Assembly: GCF_030944405.1 (NCBI RefSeq)
Contig: NZ_CP132339.1
Coordinates: 2,790,001-2,854,000, forward strand
From: Janthinobacterium sp. J1-1
Lineage (GTDB): Bacteria > Pseudomonadota > Gammaproteobacteria > Burkholderiales > Burkholderiaceae_D
Reading direction: 5' to 3'
DNA: 64,000 nt
Made by a program: the position numbers and the translations under genes. Under the pieces are notes generated by a model. It was not told the DNA's origin, did not search any database, and saw only the letters and a list, made by a program, of their open reading frames with translations. Within the stretch, counting starts at the first letter, position 1. Each line of letters begins with the position of its first letter. Shown one piece after another: positions 9,701-18,287 of this stretch.

Positions 9701-12700
9701 ATGCTGGGCGGCAGCGTCACCGGCGGCAACAATGTCGGTGCGTTGGTGGGCAACAACAGCGAAGGCACGCTCAGCAATGTGAGCAGCAGCATGGCCGTCA
9801 GCGGCAACACCAATGTCGGTGGCCTGGTGGGGGCCAATGGCGGGACGATCAGCAATGCCACCGCCACTGGCAATGTGACGGGCCTGGCCGGCGGCATGGG
9901 CAACGGCAGTGTCAGCGGTTCATCGATTGGCGGCCTGGTCGGTTCCAACAATAGCGACGGCAGCATCAGCGTGGCGCGCGCCAGTGGCGCCGTCACCGGC
10001 CCAGGCGAAAAGATCGGTGGCCTGGTCGGCAATAATGACGGCGCCATTTCGCAGGCCTACGCCACCGGTGGCGTGGGCGGCGGCGCGAATGTCGGCGGCC
10101 TGGTCGGACGCAACGGCGGCACCATCGCCGATGCCTATGCCGCCGGCGCCATCGGCCTGGCCAGCAATAGCGACCAGACGCTCACGCGCGAGAACGTGGG
10201 TGGCGTGATCGGCTGGAGCGTGGCGGGCAGCAGCGCCAGCCGCCTGTATTTTTCCGGCACGGTATCGGGCAATGGCGTCAACTCCGGTACCTTGGGCGCC
10301 GTGGTGGGCCGCGCCGATCCTGGCGCAGGCGTGGGGCCGGCCTTCTTCAACTACGAAACCGCCGGTACTTATTTTGACCAGGGCGGCTCCACCGGGCGCA
10401 GTACGGCCGACATGAACAAGCAAAGCAGCTTCGGCGGCTTCAATTTCGGCGAGAACGCCGTCTGGCGCATCTACGACGGCTATACCACGCCGATGCTGAA
10501 GGCCTTTTTGACGCCGCTCCAGGTCACCGCCAGCGGCGCGGCCAGCCGGGTCTATGACGGCCAGGTGGCCGGCGTTGACACGCTCGGCTATGTCGGCCTG
10601 CTCAATGGCGATCTTGGCGCCAGCGGCACCGCCAGCTACGGCAACGCCCTCAATGTCGGCAACTACGCGCTGGGCGGCTTGTGGTCGACCAAGTACGACA
10701 TCAGCTATGCCGGCACCACCACGCTGGCCATCACGCCGCGCGCCCTGAGCGTGATCCTGGGTGGCAGCAAGGTGTATGACAGCCAGCTGGGGTTTGCCAA
10801 CGCGACCTTAAGCTTGGGTAACACGGTTAGTGGCGACACCCTGGGCGTGACCGGCAGCGCGCAATTTGTCGACAAGAATGCCGGCACCGCCAAGGCCGTC
10901 AATCTCAGCGGCCTGGCCTTGAGCGGCAATGAACTGGGCAATTACAGCCTGGCCGAAACGGCCAGCGGCACGGCCGAGATCAGCCGCGCCAGCCTCAGCC
11001 TGGCCAGCGTGAGCGCCGCCAGCAAAGTCTACGATGGCAGTACCGGCGCCAGCCTCAGCGCGACCTTCGAAGGCGTGTTCGGCACCGACCAGGTCCAGCT
11101 GTCGGGCGCCTCGGCCAATTTCGTCGACAAGAACGTGGGCGCCGGCAAGGACGTCAACTACAGCGTGGCAGGCGGCAACCTGGGCGGCAGCGACGCGGGC
11201 AATTATGTGCTCAATACCAGCACAGGCAAGACCAGCGCCGGCATCACGGCGCGCACGCTCGATCTCGGCTTTACCGGCGTCAACAAGACTTACGATGGCG
11301 GCGTGGCGGCGGCCGTGACGCTCACCGATAACCGCGTGGCCGGCGACGTGCTGACGGCAACGGCCACCGGCGCATTTGCCGACAAGAACGCGGGTGCTGG
11401 CAAGACCGTGACGGTACAGAACGCCAGCCTGTCCGGTACCGACGCGGCCAACTATACGCTAGGCAATACCGGTGGCACGGCCACGGCCGATATCGCGCAG
11501 CGCGCCCTGAACCTGGCGTTTGCCGGTGTCAACAAGGTGTATGACGGCGGCACGACTGCCGTCGTGACAGTCACCGATAACCGTGTGACCGGCGACTTGC
11601 TGACGGCAACGGCCAGCGGCGCATTTGCCGACAAGAATGCTGGCGCCAACAAAGCCGTGACGGTGCAGAATGCCAGCTTGTCCGGTACCGATGCAGCCAA
11701 CTATACGCTGGGCAATACCGGTGGCACCGCCACGGCCGATATCACGCAGCGCACCCTGAACCTGGCGTTTGCCGGTGTCAACAAGGTATATGACGGCAGC
11801 ACGACTGCTGCCGTGACGGTTACCGATAATCGTGTGACCGGTGATCTGCTGACAGCGTCCGCAACCGGCGCGTTTGCCGACAAGAACGCGGGTGCTGGCA
11901 AGACGGTGACGGTACAGAACGCCAGCTTGTCCGGTACCGACGCGGCTAACTATACGCTGGGCAATACCGGTGGCACGGCCACGGCCGATATCACGCAGCG
12001 CACTTTGAACCTGGCGTTTGCCGGTGTCAATAAAGTGTATGACGGCGGCACGACTGCTGCCGTGACTGTCACTGATAATCGCGTGACCGGTGACGTGCTG
12101 ACAGCGTCCGCAACCGGCGCGTTTGCCGACAAGAACGCGGGTGCTGGCAAGACGGTGACGGTGCAGAACGCCAGCTTGTCCGGTCTTGACGCGGCTAACT
12201 ATACGCTGGGCAATACCGGTGGCACGGCCACGGCAGATATCACGCAGCGCGCTTTGAACCTGGCGTTTGCCGGTGTTAACAAGGTATATGACGGCGCTAC
12301 CAATGCTGCCGTGACCGTCACCGATAATCGCGTGACCGGTGATGTGCTGACAGCGTCGGCAACAGGCACGTTTGCCGACAAGAACGCGGGTGCTGGCAAG
12401 ACGGTGACGGTGCAGAGCGCCAGCCTGTCTGGTACCGACGCGGCCAATTATGCGCTGGGCAATACCGGTGGCACGGCCACGGCCGATATCGCGCAGCGCA
12501 CCCTGAACCTGGCGTTTGCCGGTGTCAACAAGGTATATGACGGCGGCACGACTGCTGCCGTGACGGTTACCGATAATCGTGTGACCGGTGATCTGCTGAC
12601 AGCGTCGGCCACCGGCACATTTGCCGACAAGAACGCGGGCGCTGGCAAGACGGTGACGGTGCAGAATGCCAGCCTGTCCGGTCTTGACGCGGCCAACTAT

Positions 12701-15700
12701 GTGCTGGCCAAGACGGACGGTACGGCGACGGCGGCCATCACGCCGCGTGTGCTGACGGCCACTGTAAGCGGCAGCAAGGTCTACGATGGTGGCCTGAATC
12801 TGGACGGCGCCAGTTTTGTCCTGGCGAACGTGGTTGCCGGCGAGTCGCTCGCCGCCAGCCTGGGCGCTGGTGGCAGCGTGAAGTTTGACGACAAGAATGC
12901 TGGAACTGGCAAACCCGTCAATGCCACCGGCATCAGCCTGGCGGGCAATGAACTGGGTAACTACACGCTGGCGACCACCGCCAGCGGCCTGGCCGATATC
13001 ACGCCACGGACCCTGACGGCCAGTGTCGGCGGCAGCAAGGTCTACGATGGCAAGCTGAGCTTGAATGGCGCCAGCTTCACGCTGGGCAATGCAGTGGCGG
13101 GCGATACGGTCAATGCCAGCGGCAGCGTGGAGTTCACGGACAAGAATGCCGGCAGCGGCAAGAGCGTCAAGGCGACTGGCGTGTCGCTGGCCGGCAGCGA
13201 CAAGGGTAATTACACGGTGGCCGATACCGCCACCGGCACGGCCGAGATCAGCCGCGCCAGCCTGGCATTGGCCACGGCCAGCGCGGCAGGCAAGGTGTAC
13301 GACGGCACTGTGGCGGCCAGTCTGAGCGGCACGTTTGACGGTCTGTTCGGCGACGACCAGGTACAGCTGTCGAATGCGGCCGCCAGTTTCGTCGACAAGA
13401 ATGTGGGAACGCGCAAGATCGTCGACTACAGCGTCACTGGCAGCAATCTCGCCGGCCGTGACGCGGGGAACTATATTCTCGGCGACAGCAAAGGCAGCGC
13501 CAGTGCCGATATTACGGCGCGCGCGCTCAATCTGGGCTTTGCCGGTGTCAACAAAACCTATGATGGCGGCACGGCGGCCTCAGTGACCATCACCGATGAT
13601 CGCATCGGCAACGACGTGCTGACAGCCACAGCCACTGGGACGTTTGATGGCAAGAATGCGGGCACGGGGAAAACCGTCACGGTAAAGGATGCCAGCCTGT
13701 CCGGCGCGGATGCGGCCAACTACACGCTGGCCAATGTCGGCGCCGAGGTCAAGGCCGATATCACCCAGCGCGAATTGAACCTGGACTTTGCCGGTGTCAA
13801 CAAGATTTACGATGGCGGCAAGGGCGCTGCCGTGGCGATCAGCGACGACCGTATCGCGAACGACGTGCTGACGGCGACCGCAATTGCTGCGTTTGCCGAC
13901 AAAAATGCGGGCGCCGACAAGGCCGTGACGGTCCAGAACGCGAGCCTTTCCGGTGCCGATGCCGCCAACTATGTATTGAAATCAACCACCGGCGTGACCA
14001 GCGCCGCCATTACCCAGCGCGAACTGGCGCTGGGCTTTGCGGCAGCCGGCAAGACCTATGATGGCAGTACCGCCGCCACAGTCGCCGTGACCGACAACCG
14101 CGTGGCCGGCGATGTGCTGACGGCAACGGCGACCGGCGCGTTTGCCGACAAAAATGCGGGTGCCAACAAGGCCGTGACGGTGCAGAACACCAGCCTGTCC
14201 GGTACCGATGCCGCCAACTATATATTGAAATCAACCACCGGCGCGGCCAGCGCCGCCATTACCCAGCGCGAACTGGCGCTGGGCTTTGCGGCAGCCGGCA
14301 AGACCTATGATGGCAGTACCGCCGCCACAGTCGCCGTGACCGACAACCGCGTGGCCGGCGATGTGCTGACGGCAACGGCCAGCGGCGCGTTTGCCGACAA
14401 GAACGCTGGCGTCAACAAGTCGGTGACGGTGCAAAATGCCAGCTTGTCCGGTACCGACGCAGCCAACTATGTATTGAGCTCGACCACCGGCGCCTCCAGC
14501 GCCACGATCACGCAACGCGAGTTGGCATTGAGCTTTGCGGCAGCCGGCAAGACCTACGACGGCAGCACCGCCGCCACGGTCGCCGTGACCGACAACCGCG
14601 TCGCTGGCGACGTGCTGACGGCAACGGCCAGCGGTGTGTTTGCCGACAAGAACGCCGGCGCCAACAAGGCCGTGACGGTGCAGAACGCCAGCCTGTCCGG
14701 TGTCGATGCCGCCAACTATGTATTGAACTCGACCACCGGCGCCACCAGCGCGACCATTACCCAGCGCGAACTGGCGCTGGGCTTTGCGGTAGCCGGCAAG
14801 ACGTATGACGGCAATACCGCCGCCACAGTTGGCATCACCGACAACCGTATTGCCGGTGATGTGCTGACGGCAACGGCCAGCGGTGCATTTGCCGACAAGA
14901 ATGCTGGCGCCAACAAGACCGTGGCGGTCCAGAACGCGAGCCTGTCCGGTGCCGATGCCGCCAACTATGTACTCACCTCGACCACCGGCGCCACCAGCGC
15001 CACGATAACCCAGCGCGAACTGGCGCTGGGCATCACTGCCGCAGGCAAGACCTATGACGGCAATACCGCCGCCACCGTCGCCATCACTGACAACCGTGTC
15101 GCCGGCGATGTGCTGACGGCAACGGCCAGCGGCGCGTTTGCCGACAAGAATGCGGGCGCCAACAAGGTCGTGACGGTCCAGAACGCCAGCTTGTCCGGTA
15201 CCGATGCCGCCAACTATGTACTGGCCTCGACCACCGGCGCGACCAGCGCCAGCATCGCGCAACGCGCGTTGGCATTGAGCTTTGCCGCAGCAGGCAAGAT
15301 CTATGACGGCAGCACCGCTGCCACCGTCGCCATCACTGACAACCGTGTCGCCGGCGATATGCTGACGGCCACGGCAACCGGCGCGTTTGCCGACAAGAAC
15401 GCTGGCAACAACAAGGTCGTGACGGTGCAGAACGCCAGCCTGTCCGGTGTCGATGCCGCCAACTATGTATTGAACTCGACCACCGGCGTGTCCAGCGCCA
15501 CCATTACCCAGCGCGAACTGGCCTTGGGCTTTGCGGCGGCGGGCAAGACCTACGACGGCAATACCGCCGCCACGGTCGCCGTGACCGACAACCGTATTGC
15601 CGGTGACGCATTGAACGTGTCGGCCAGCGGCGCGTTTGCCGACAAGAACGCCGGCAATAACAAAGTCGTGATGGTGCAGAACGCCAGCCTGTCAGGCGCT

Positions 15701-17476
15701 GATTCTGGCAACTACACGCTGGCCACGACCGGCGGCACGACCACCGCCGCCATCGCGCAGCGCGCCTTGACCCTGGGCTATACGGGTATCGACAAGGTGT
15801 ATGACGGCGTGACCGGCGCGCAGGTGGCGATCAGCGATAACCGCATCGCCGGTGACGTCCTGACGGCCTCGGCCAGCGCGGCGTTTGCCGACAAGAATGC
15901 GGGCAGCGGCAAGGCCGTGGCGGTGCAGGGCGCGACCCTGTCCGGTACGGACGCCGGCAATTACCGGCTCGCCGCCACCGGCGGCGCCACCAGCGCCAGC
16001 ATTGCGCGGGCGGCGTTGACCTTGGCCAGCGTCAGCGCCAGCGACAAGGTGTATGACGGCACGCAAGTGGCCAGTGTCAGCGGCACCGTGGCGGGCGTGA
16101 TCGGCCAGGATACGGTCAGCCTGGCGGGCGGCAGCGGCACCTTTGCCGACCGCAACTTCGGCACCGGTAAAACCGTGGCGGTGAGCGGCTTCCAGTTGGC
16201 AGGTAGCGATGCCGGCAATTACGCCTTGACATCGAACAGCGGCGTGGCCCAGGCCAGCATTGCGCAGCGCGCCCTGTCGACCTGGATTGGCGCGGCCGGC
16301 GGCTTGTGGAGCGACGCCGCCAACTGGGAAGGCGGCGTGGCACCTAGCGGCGCCAATGTGCTGGCGGCCGATTTCGCGGCCAGCACCGGCAACGTGGTCT
16401 ACACGGCGGCGGCCGGCGATACCGTGCTCGACAGCTTGACCTCGCGCGGCGGCCTGAACCTTTCCGGCGGCAGCCTGTCGGTCAATAACGTGTTGACGGT
16501 GGCCAACTATGCGCAAAGCGGCGGACTGCTGGGCGGCCTCGGCAACGTGACGGTCGGCAACAGCTTCAGCCAGAGCGCGGGCGCCATCAATATCGGCGGC
16601 AACCTGGCCGTGACCCAGGCCGCCGGCGACCTGCGTTTCGCGGCACTGACCGCCAATGCCATCAGCCTGAACGCTGGCGCAGGCGCCATCAGCCAGAGCG
16701 GCGCCGTGGTTGCCCGCAGCCTGGCCACGCAATCGCAAACCGGCACCGTGCTGAACGACGCCGGCAACCGTGTCAAGACCTTCAGTGCGAGCAACAGCGG
16801 CGCCGGCGGCATTGCGCTGACCAATACCAGTGCGCCTGACGTGCTGGTGCTGGGTAGCTTGTCTACCGGCGCGGGCGATGTGCGCATCGAAAGCACGGGT
16901 GGCATCGAGAGCCATGCGATCAATGCCAACAGCGGCAATGTGACCCTGATCGCGCACAGCCCTGTCAATGTGCAGGGCGTCGTCCAAGGCAACGACGTCA
17001 CCGTCGATGCCAGCACGGACGTGGCCTTCGGCGACGGCGCGCGCGTCAATGCGGCGCGCGCCATCGCGGTCACGGCCGGTACCGGCGTCACCTTTGCCGG
17101 CGCCGCCACACTCGATGTGCAGGCGACGGGCGGCATCAACGTGCTGGCGAAAAACGGTGACCTGACCGCCGCCGAGACGGTCCGCATCAACAGCCGCGGC
17201 GCGCCCGTGTCGCTGCTGGCGCCGAATGGTCGCGTGACGGTGCCGGCTTCGGTGCTGGTGGCCGGGCCTGTCACCACGCCAGTGTTGCCGCCTGCGGTGA
17301 TCGTGACCACAAACAACTACGTGCCGGCGATCAGCGAGCAATACAACCCGCTCAACCAGCTCAATACGCCCAACAATGTCACGTCGCCGCTGCTGGCAAG
17401 CGCCGCACCGACAGTATCGACGAAGGAAACCAAAGATGATCTGCAGAACAGCATCAAAAAGACCTTTTGCAACTAG
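6734..17476 (+). CDS. Giant TpsA adhesin with haemagglutination N-domain, GLUG and YDG repeats
   Basis: Predicted secreted filamentous adhesin of 3580 residues. A basic N-terminus and signal peptide (cleavage after about residue 36, AAHA/NP) precede the two-partner secretion domain, which carries NPNGVLFG near residue 120. GLUG-like repeats (GGLVG...) lie at about 1010-1140. YDG-type repeats (consensus KVYDG...DKNAG...LSG.DA.NY.L) fill about 1270-3180, with 23 copies by my count; many are exactly 83 residues apart. A non-repetitive beta-rich region follows, and the C-terminus is KKTFCN with a lone Cys. An ATG 13 bp after GGATAACC-type sequence starts it. It is secreted by the adjacent TpsB. 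Ligand and function beyond adhesion are not readable. Confidence 0.93.
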   Translation: MSKQKQLRTVPAGGPFEPPLRRTALALLIAACFNAAHANPVLPQVVHGQATFNQQGNLFTITNTPNTIINWQSFSVNQGEITRFVQQNAGSSVLNRITGQDPSKILGSLQSNGKVFLINPNGVLFGRDARVDVAGLVASSLALSNQDFLAGKMNFNAGDTAGAVINQGAINAVSGGQILLIAPNVENSGIITAPNGDVLLAAGHSVQLADAANPDLRVVLSAPADQAINVGQIVAQGGRIGMAGALLNQRGVLNANSAVLGENGKIVLKATGKALLENGSVTTASNTAGKGGEVTVLGEQVGVLGNAQVDASGALGGGTVLLGGDYQGKNAAIPNARQVAVDSGASIKADAIVNGDGGKVIVWGNETARVYGSISARGGAASGNGGLVETSGHYLDVDGIRIDTGASRGKRGNWLLDPYDIDVVSSSSGQLENFDQFADGPATGSSTIGAGTISSAQTNVTLQATHRITFTSAINIVKSGVGLTALAGESIVVNAAISAQGGNITLSANDATSGSAYGLGSDVILHAPINTYGGAAYLSGASITSNGSGWVNVGNGNLTLRASDALGGINLGGGGDQLLGSGAYGQLVTLQADNISFGGRLVFGGATGYAEVIAKPLTDGRQVSVGSKPGNGLGLTNTELNQISANTVTIGSATAGNLTVSAPVDLVNLAETEGVRSLNLQTGGNLTVSNMVALRQDGSNLRATAGGALSVNTGGGLYAGGTVSLVADNMTLGGAAQSISTASNGTVNLRRRSNDGSIEVGTSAADSGTSLGLSTAELGTIAAPTIAIGSSEFSGTLDVKGGLDLTGLTTLNTLALNSGGGINLNSALAVAKDLTLSGGSINATGAVNVGGNFLLDRGNWEQNAASLPAFFANGFSIGNATFLRATGGDGSVAAPYQIADVYGLQGVGKQINNKNYLLAGDIDASGTASWNGGAGFTPLFGGDEYAYTGIFDGGNHGIQGLVINGSANSSYFGSGLFARLQGGTIRNLAMLGGSVTGGNNVGALVGNNSEGTLSNVSSSMAVSGNTNVGGLVGANGGTISNATATGNVTGLAGGMGNGSVSGSSIGGLVGSNNSDGSISVARASGAVTGPGEKIGGLVGNNDGAISQAYATGGVGGGANVGGLVGRNGGTIADAYAAGAIGLASNSDQTLTRENVGGVIGWSVAGSSASRLYFSGTVSGNGVNSGTLGAVVGRADPGAGVGPAFFNYETAGTYFDQGGSTGRSTADMNKQSSFGGFNFGENAVWRIYDGYTTPMLKAFLTPLQVTASGAASRVYDGQVAGVDTLGYVGLLNGDLGASGTASYGNALNVGNYALGGLWSTKYDISYAGTTTLAITPRALSVILGGSKVYDSQLGFANATLSLGNTVSGDTLGVTGSAQFVDKNAGTAKAVNLSGLALSGNELGNYSLAETASGTAEISRASLSLASVSAASKVYDGSTGASLSATFEGVFGTDQVQLSGASANFVDKNVGAGKDVNYSVAGGNLGGSDAGNYVLNTSTGKTSAGITARTLDLGFTGVNKTYDGGVAAAVTLTDNRVAGDVLTATATGAFADKNAGAGKTVTVQNASLSGTDAANYTLGNTGGTATADIAQRALNLAFAGVNKVYDGGTTAVVTVTDNRVTGDLLTATASGAFADKNAGANKAVTVQNASLSGTDAANYTLGNTGGTATADITQRTLNLAFAGVNKVYDGSTTAAVTVTDNRVTGDLLTASATGAFADKNAGAGKTVTVQNASLSGTDAANYTLGNTGGTATADITQRTLNLAFAGVNKVYDGGTTAAVTVTDNRVTGDVLTASATGAFADKNAGAGKTVTVQNASLSGLDAANYTLGNTGGTATADITQRALNLAFAGVNKVYDGATNAAVTVTDNRVTGDVLTASATGTFADKNAGAGKTVTVQSASLSGTDAANYALGNTGGTATADIAQRTLNLAFAGVNKVYDGGTTAAVTVTDNRVTGDLLTASATGTFADKNAGAGKTVTVQNASLSGLDAANYVLAKTDGTATAAITPRVLTATVSGSKVYDGGLNLDGASFVLANVVAGESLAASLGAGGSVKFDDKNAGTGKPVNATGISLAGNELGNYTLATTASGLADITPRTLTASVGGSKVYDGKLSLNGASFTLGNAVAGDTVNASGSVEFTDKNAGSGKSVKATGVSLAGSDKGNYTVADTATGTAEISRASLALATASAAGKVYDGTVAASLSGTFDGLFGDDQVQLSNAAASFVDKNVGTRKIVDYSVTGSNLAGRDAGNYILGDSKGSASADITARALNLGFAGVNKTYDGGTAASVTITDDRIGNDVLTATATGTFDGKNAGTGKTVTVKDASLSGADAANYTLANVGAEVKADITQRELNLDFAGVNKIYDGGKGAAVAISDDRIANDVLTATAIAAFADKNAGADKAVTVQNASLSGADAANYVLKSTTGVTSAAITQRELALGFAAAGKTYDGSTAATVAVTDNRVAGDVLTATATGAFADKNAGANKAVTVQNTSLSGTDAANYILKSTTGAASAAITQRELALGFAAAGKTYDGSTAATVAVTDNRVAGDVLTATASGAFADKNAGVNKSVTVQNASLSGTDAANYVLSSTTGASSATITQRELALSFAAAGKTYDGSTAATVAVTDNRVAGDVLTATASGVFADKNAGANKAVTVQNASLSGVDAANYVLNSTTGATSATITQRELALGFAVAGKTYDGNTAATVGITDNRIAGDVLTATASGAFADKNAGANKTVAVQNASLSGADAANYVLTSTTGATSATITQRELALGITAAGKTYDGNTAATVAITDNRVAGDVLTATASGAFADKNAGANKVVTVQNASLSGTDAANYVLASTTGATSASIAQRALALSFAAAGKIYDGSTAATVAITDNRVAGDMLTATATGAFADKNAGNNKVVTVQNASLSGVDAANYVLNSTTGVSSATITQRELALGFAAAGKTYDGNTAATVAVTDNRIAGDALNVSASGAFADKNAGNNKVVMVQNASLSGADSGNYTLATTGGTTTAAIAQRALTLGYTGIDKVYDGVTGAQVAISDNRIAGDVLTASASAAFADKNAGSGKAVAVQGATLSGTDAGNYRLAATGGATSASIARAALTLASVSASDKVYDGTQVASVSGTVAGVIGQDTVSLAGGSGTFADRNFGTGKTVAVSGFQLAGSDAGNYALTSNSGVAQASIAQRALSTWIGAAGGLWSDAANWEGGVAPSGANVLAADFAASTGNVVYTAAAGDTVLDSLTSRGGLNLSGGSLSVNNVLTVANYAQSGGLLGGLGNVTVGNSFSQSAGAINIGGNLAVTQAAGDLRFAALTANAISLNAGAGAISQSGAVVARSLATQSQTGTVLNDAGNRVKTFSASNSGAGGIALTNTSAPDVLVLGSLSTGAGDVRIESTGGIESHAINANSGNVTLIAHSPVNVQGVVQGNDVTVDASTDVAFGDGARVNAARAIAVTAGTGVTFAGAATLDVQATGGINVLAKNGDLTAAETVRINSRGAPVSLLAPNGRVTVPASVLVAGPVTTPVLPPAVIVTTNNYVPAISEQYNPLNQLNTPNNVTSPLLASAAPTVSTKETKDDLQNSIKKTFCN
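11291..12781 (+). repeat. Tandem 249-bp coding repeats, family A
   Basis: Within the TpsA gene the Tyr codon of the YDG motif recurs at 11291, 11540, 11789, 12038, 12287 and 12536, each exactly 249 bp (83 codons) after the last. Units share long near-identical stretches, for example LGNTGGTATADI and VTVTDNRVTGD. The next unit begins after 246 bp and is clearly divergent, marking the end of the family. High identity points to recent duplication or gene conversion. Confidence 0.9.
13559..16048 (+). repeat. Tandem 249-bp coding repeats, family B
   Basis: Ten successive YDG Tyr codons lie at 13559, 13808, 14057, 14306, 14555, 14804, 15053, 15302, 15551 and 15800, always 249 bp apart. The inner units share the sequences GKTYDGSTAATVAV and ITQRELAL, which differ from family A. 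A 252-bp step then leads to the last YDG copy. The block is separated from family A by four divergent repeats. Confidence 0.9.
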
Positions 17477-17480
17477 GCCC

Positions 17481-18215
17481 ATGCTGATATGCGCCTTGTT
17501 GTGGCTGGCGCTGATGAGCGTCAGCCTGCAGGCGATGGCGCAAGTGGCCGGTACGGTCACGCAGCTGAGCGGCCCGCTGATGGCGAAAAAGGCCGATGGC
17601 AAGATCAAGGTATTGTCGCTCAAGTCCGAGGTGGAGTCTGGCGACACGCTGGTGACGGAGAAAAACACCTATGCGCTGGTGAAATTCATCGACAGCAGCG
17701 AGATCACCCTGAAACCGTCCACCACGTTCGTGGTCGAGCAGTTTGCCTACCAGGCCGACCAGCCCGATGGTGACCGCGCCTCGTTCAACCTGGTCAAGGG
17801 CGGGCTGCGTTCGCTGTCCGGCCTGCTGGGCAAGCGCAACAAGGAAAAGTTCTCGCTGAAGACGCCGGTCGCCACCATCGGCATCCGCGGCACGTATTTC
17901 ATTGCTACCTTCGTGCCAGCGCCGACGCCGGGGCAATCGGCGCTGCCATCCGCGCCGGCGGCGGGGGCCACGCCACCCGGTTTGTATGTGCAGGTGCTCG
18001 ATGGCATGATCCATGTGAGCAATCCCGCCGGTTCGCTCAATGTCGGCGCCGACCAGTTCGGGTTCACGCCGAGCTTCAAGCAGCCCCCCGTGGCTGTGCC
18101 GACCAATCCGGGTATTCCGTTTTCGCCACCGCCCATCTTCAACTCGAGCACGGCGCCGGCCGCAGTCAATAGCGATGCTGGCAAGCCGAATGCCGTCGAT
18201 TGCATCGTACGCTAA
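17481..18215 (+). CDS. FecR-domain secreted/periplasmic protein
   Basis: Protein of 244 residues with a signal peptide (residues 1-21, ending QAMAQ) and a FecR domain (about 25-150). Features include a repeated AGTVTQLSGPL start, SGDTLVTEKNTYALVKF, and KTPVATIGIRGT, which is the family hallmark. A Pro-rich tail follows. The ATG at 17481 lies 4 bp after the adhesin stop, and the signal peptide begins exactly there. Unlike the FecR anti-sigma factor of E. coli, it has no cytosolic N-terminal domain, so it is not an obvious sigma regulator. FecR-like proteins next to adhesins and CHASE2 cyclases are seen in related bacteria; a role at the cell surface is inferred. Confidence 0.85.
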   Translation: MLICALLWLALMSVSLQAMAQVAGTVTQLSGPLMAKKADGKIKVLSLKSEVESGDTLVTEKNTYALVKFIDSSEITLKPSTTFVVEQFAYQADQPDGDRASFNLVKGGLRSLSGLLGKRNKEKFSLKTPVATIGIRGTYFIATFVPAPTPGQSALPSAPAAGATPPGLYVQVLDGMIHVSNPAGSLNVGADQFGFTPSFKQPPVAVPTNPGIPFSPPPIFNSSTAPAAVNSDAGKPNAVDCIVR

Positions 18216-18222
18216 TCGGTGC

Positions 18223-18253
18223 TTGACCTTCCCATCGTTGGATAGCTGATCCT
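18223..18253 (+). promoter_or_regulatory. CueR-type promoter/operator of copA
   Basis: The -35 hexamer TTGACC (18223-18228) sits inside ACCTTCCCATCGTTGGATAG, which closely matches the E. coli copA operator ACCTTCCCCTTGCTGGAAGG. A 19-bp spacer, as in MerR-family promoters, leads to GATCCT (18248-18253), a weak -10. The right half-site is imperfect. The copA start lies 34 bp downstream. Confidence 0.75.
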
Positions 18254-18287
18254 GCAGACATATATTCTTGTCTACAGGATCCGCGCC

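Noticed and set aside
11291..16048. Regular spacing of repeats as a possible CRISPR array
   Set aside because: The unit is 249 bp, fully coding and in frame, with no short direct repeats or unique spacers and no cas genes.
17481..18215. FecR anti-sigma factor for the TonB receptor
   Set aside because: It has a signal peptide and no cytosolic anti-sigma domain, no ECF sigma gene is adjacent, and the receptor lies 14 kb away.
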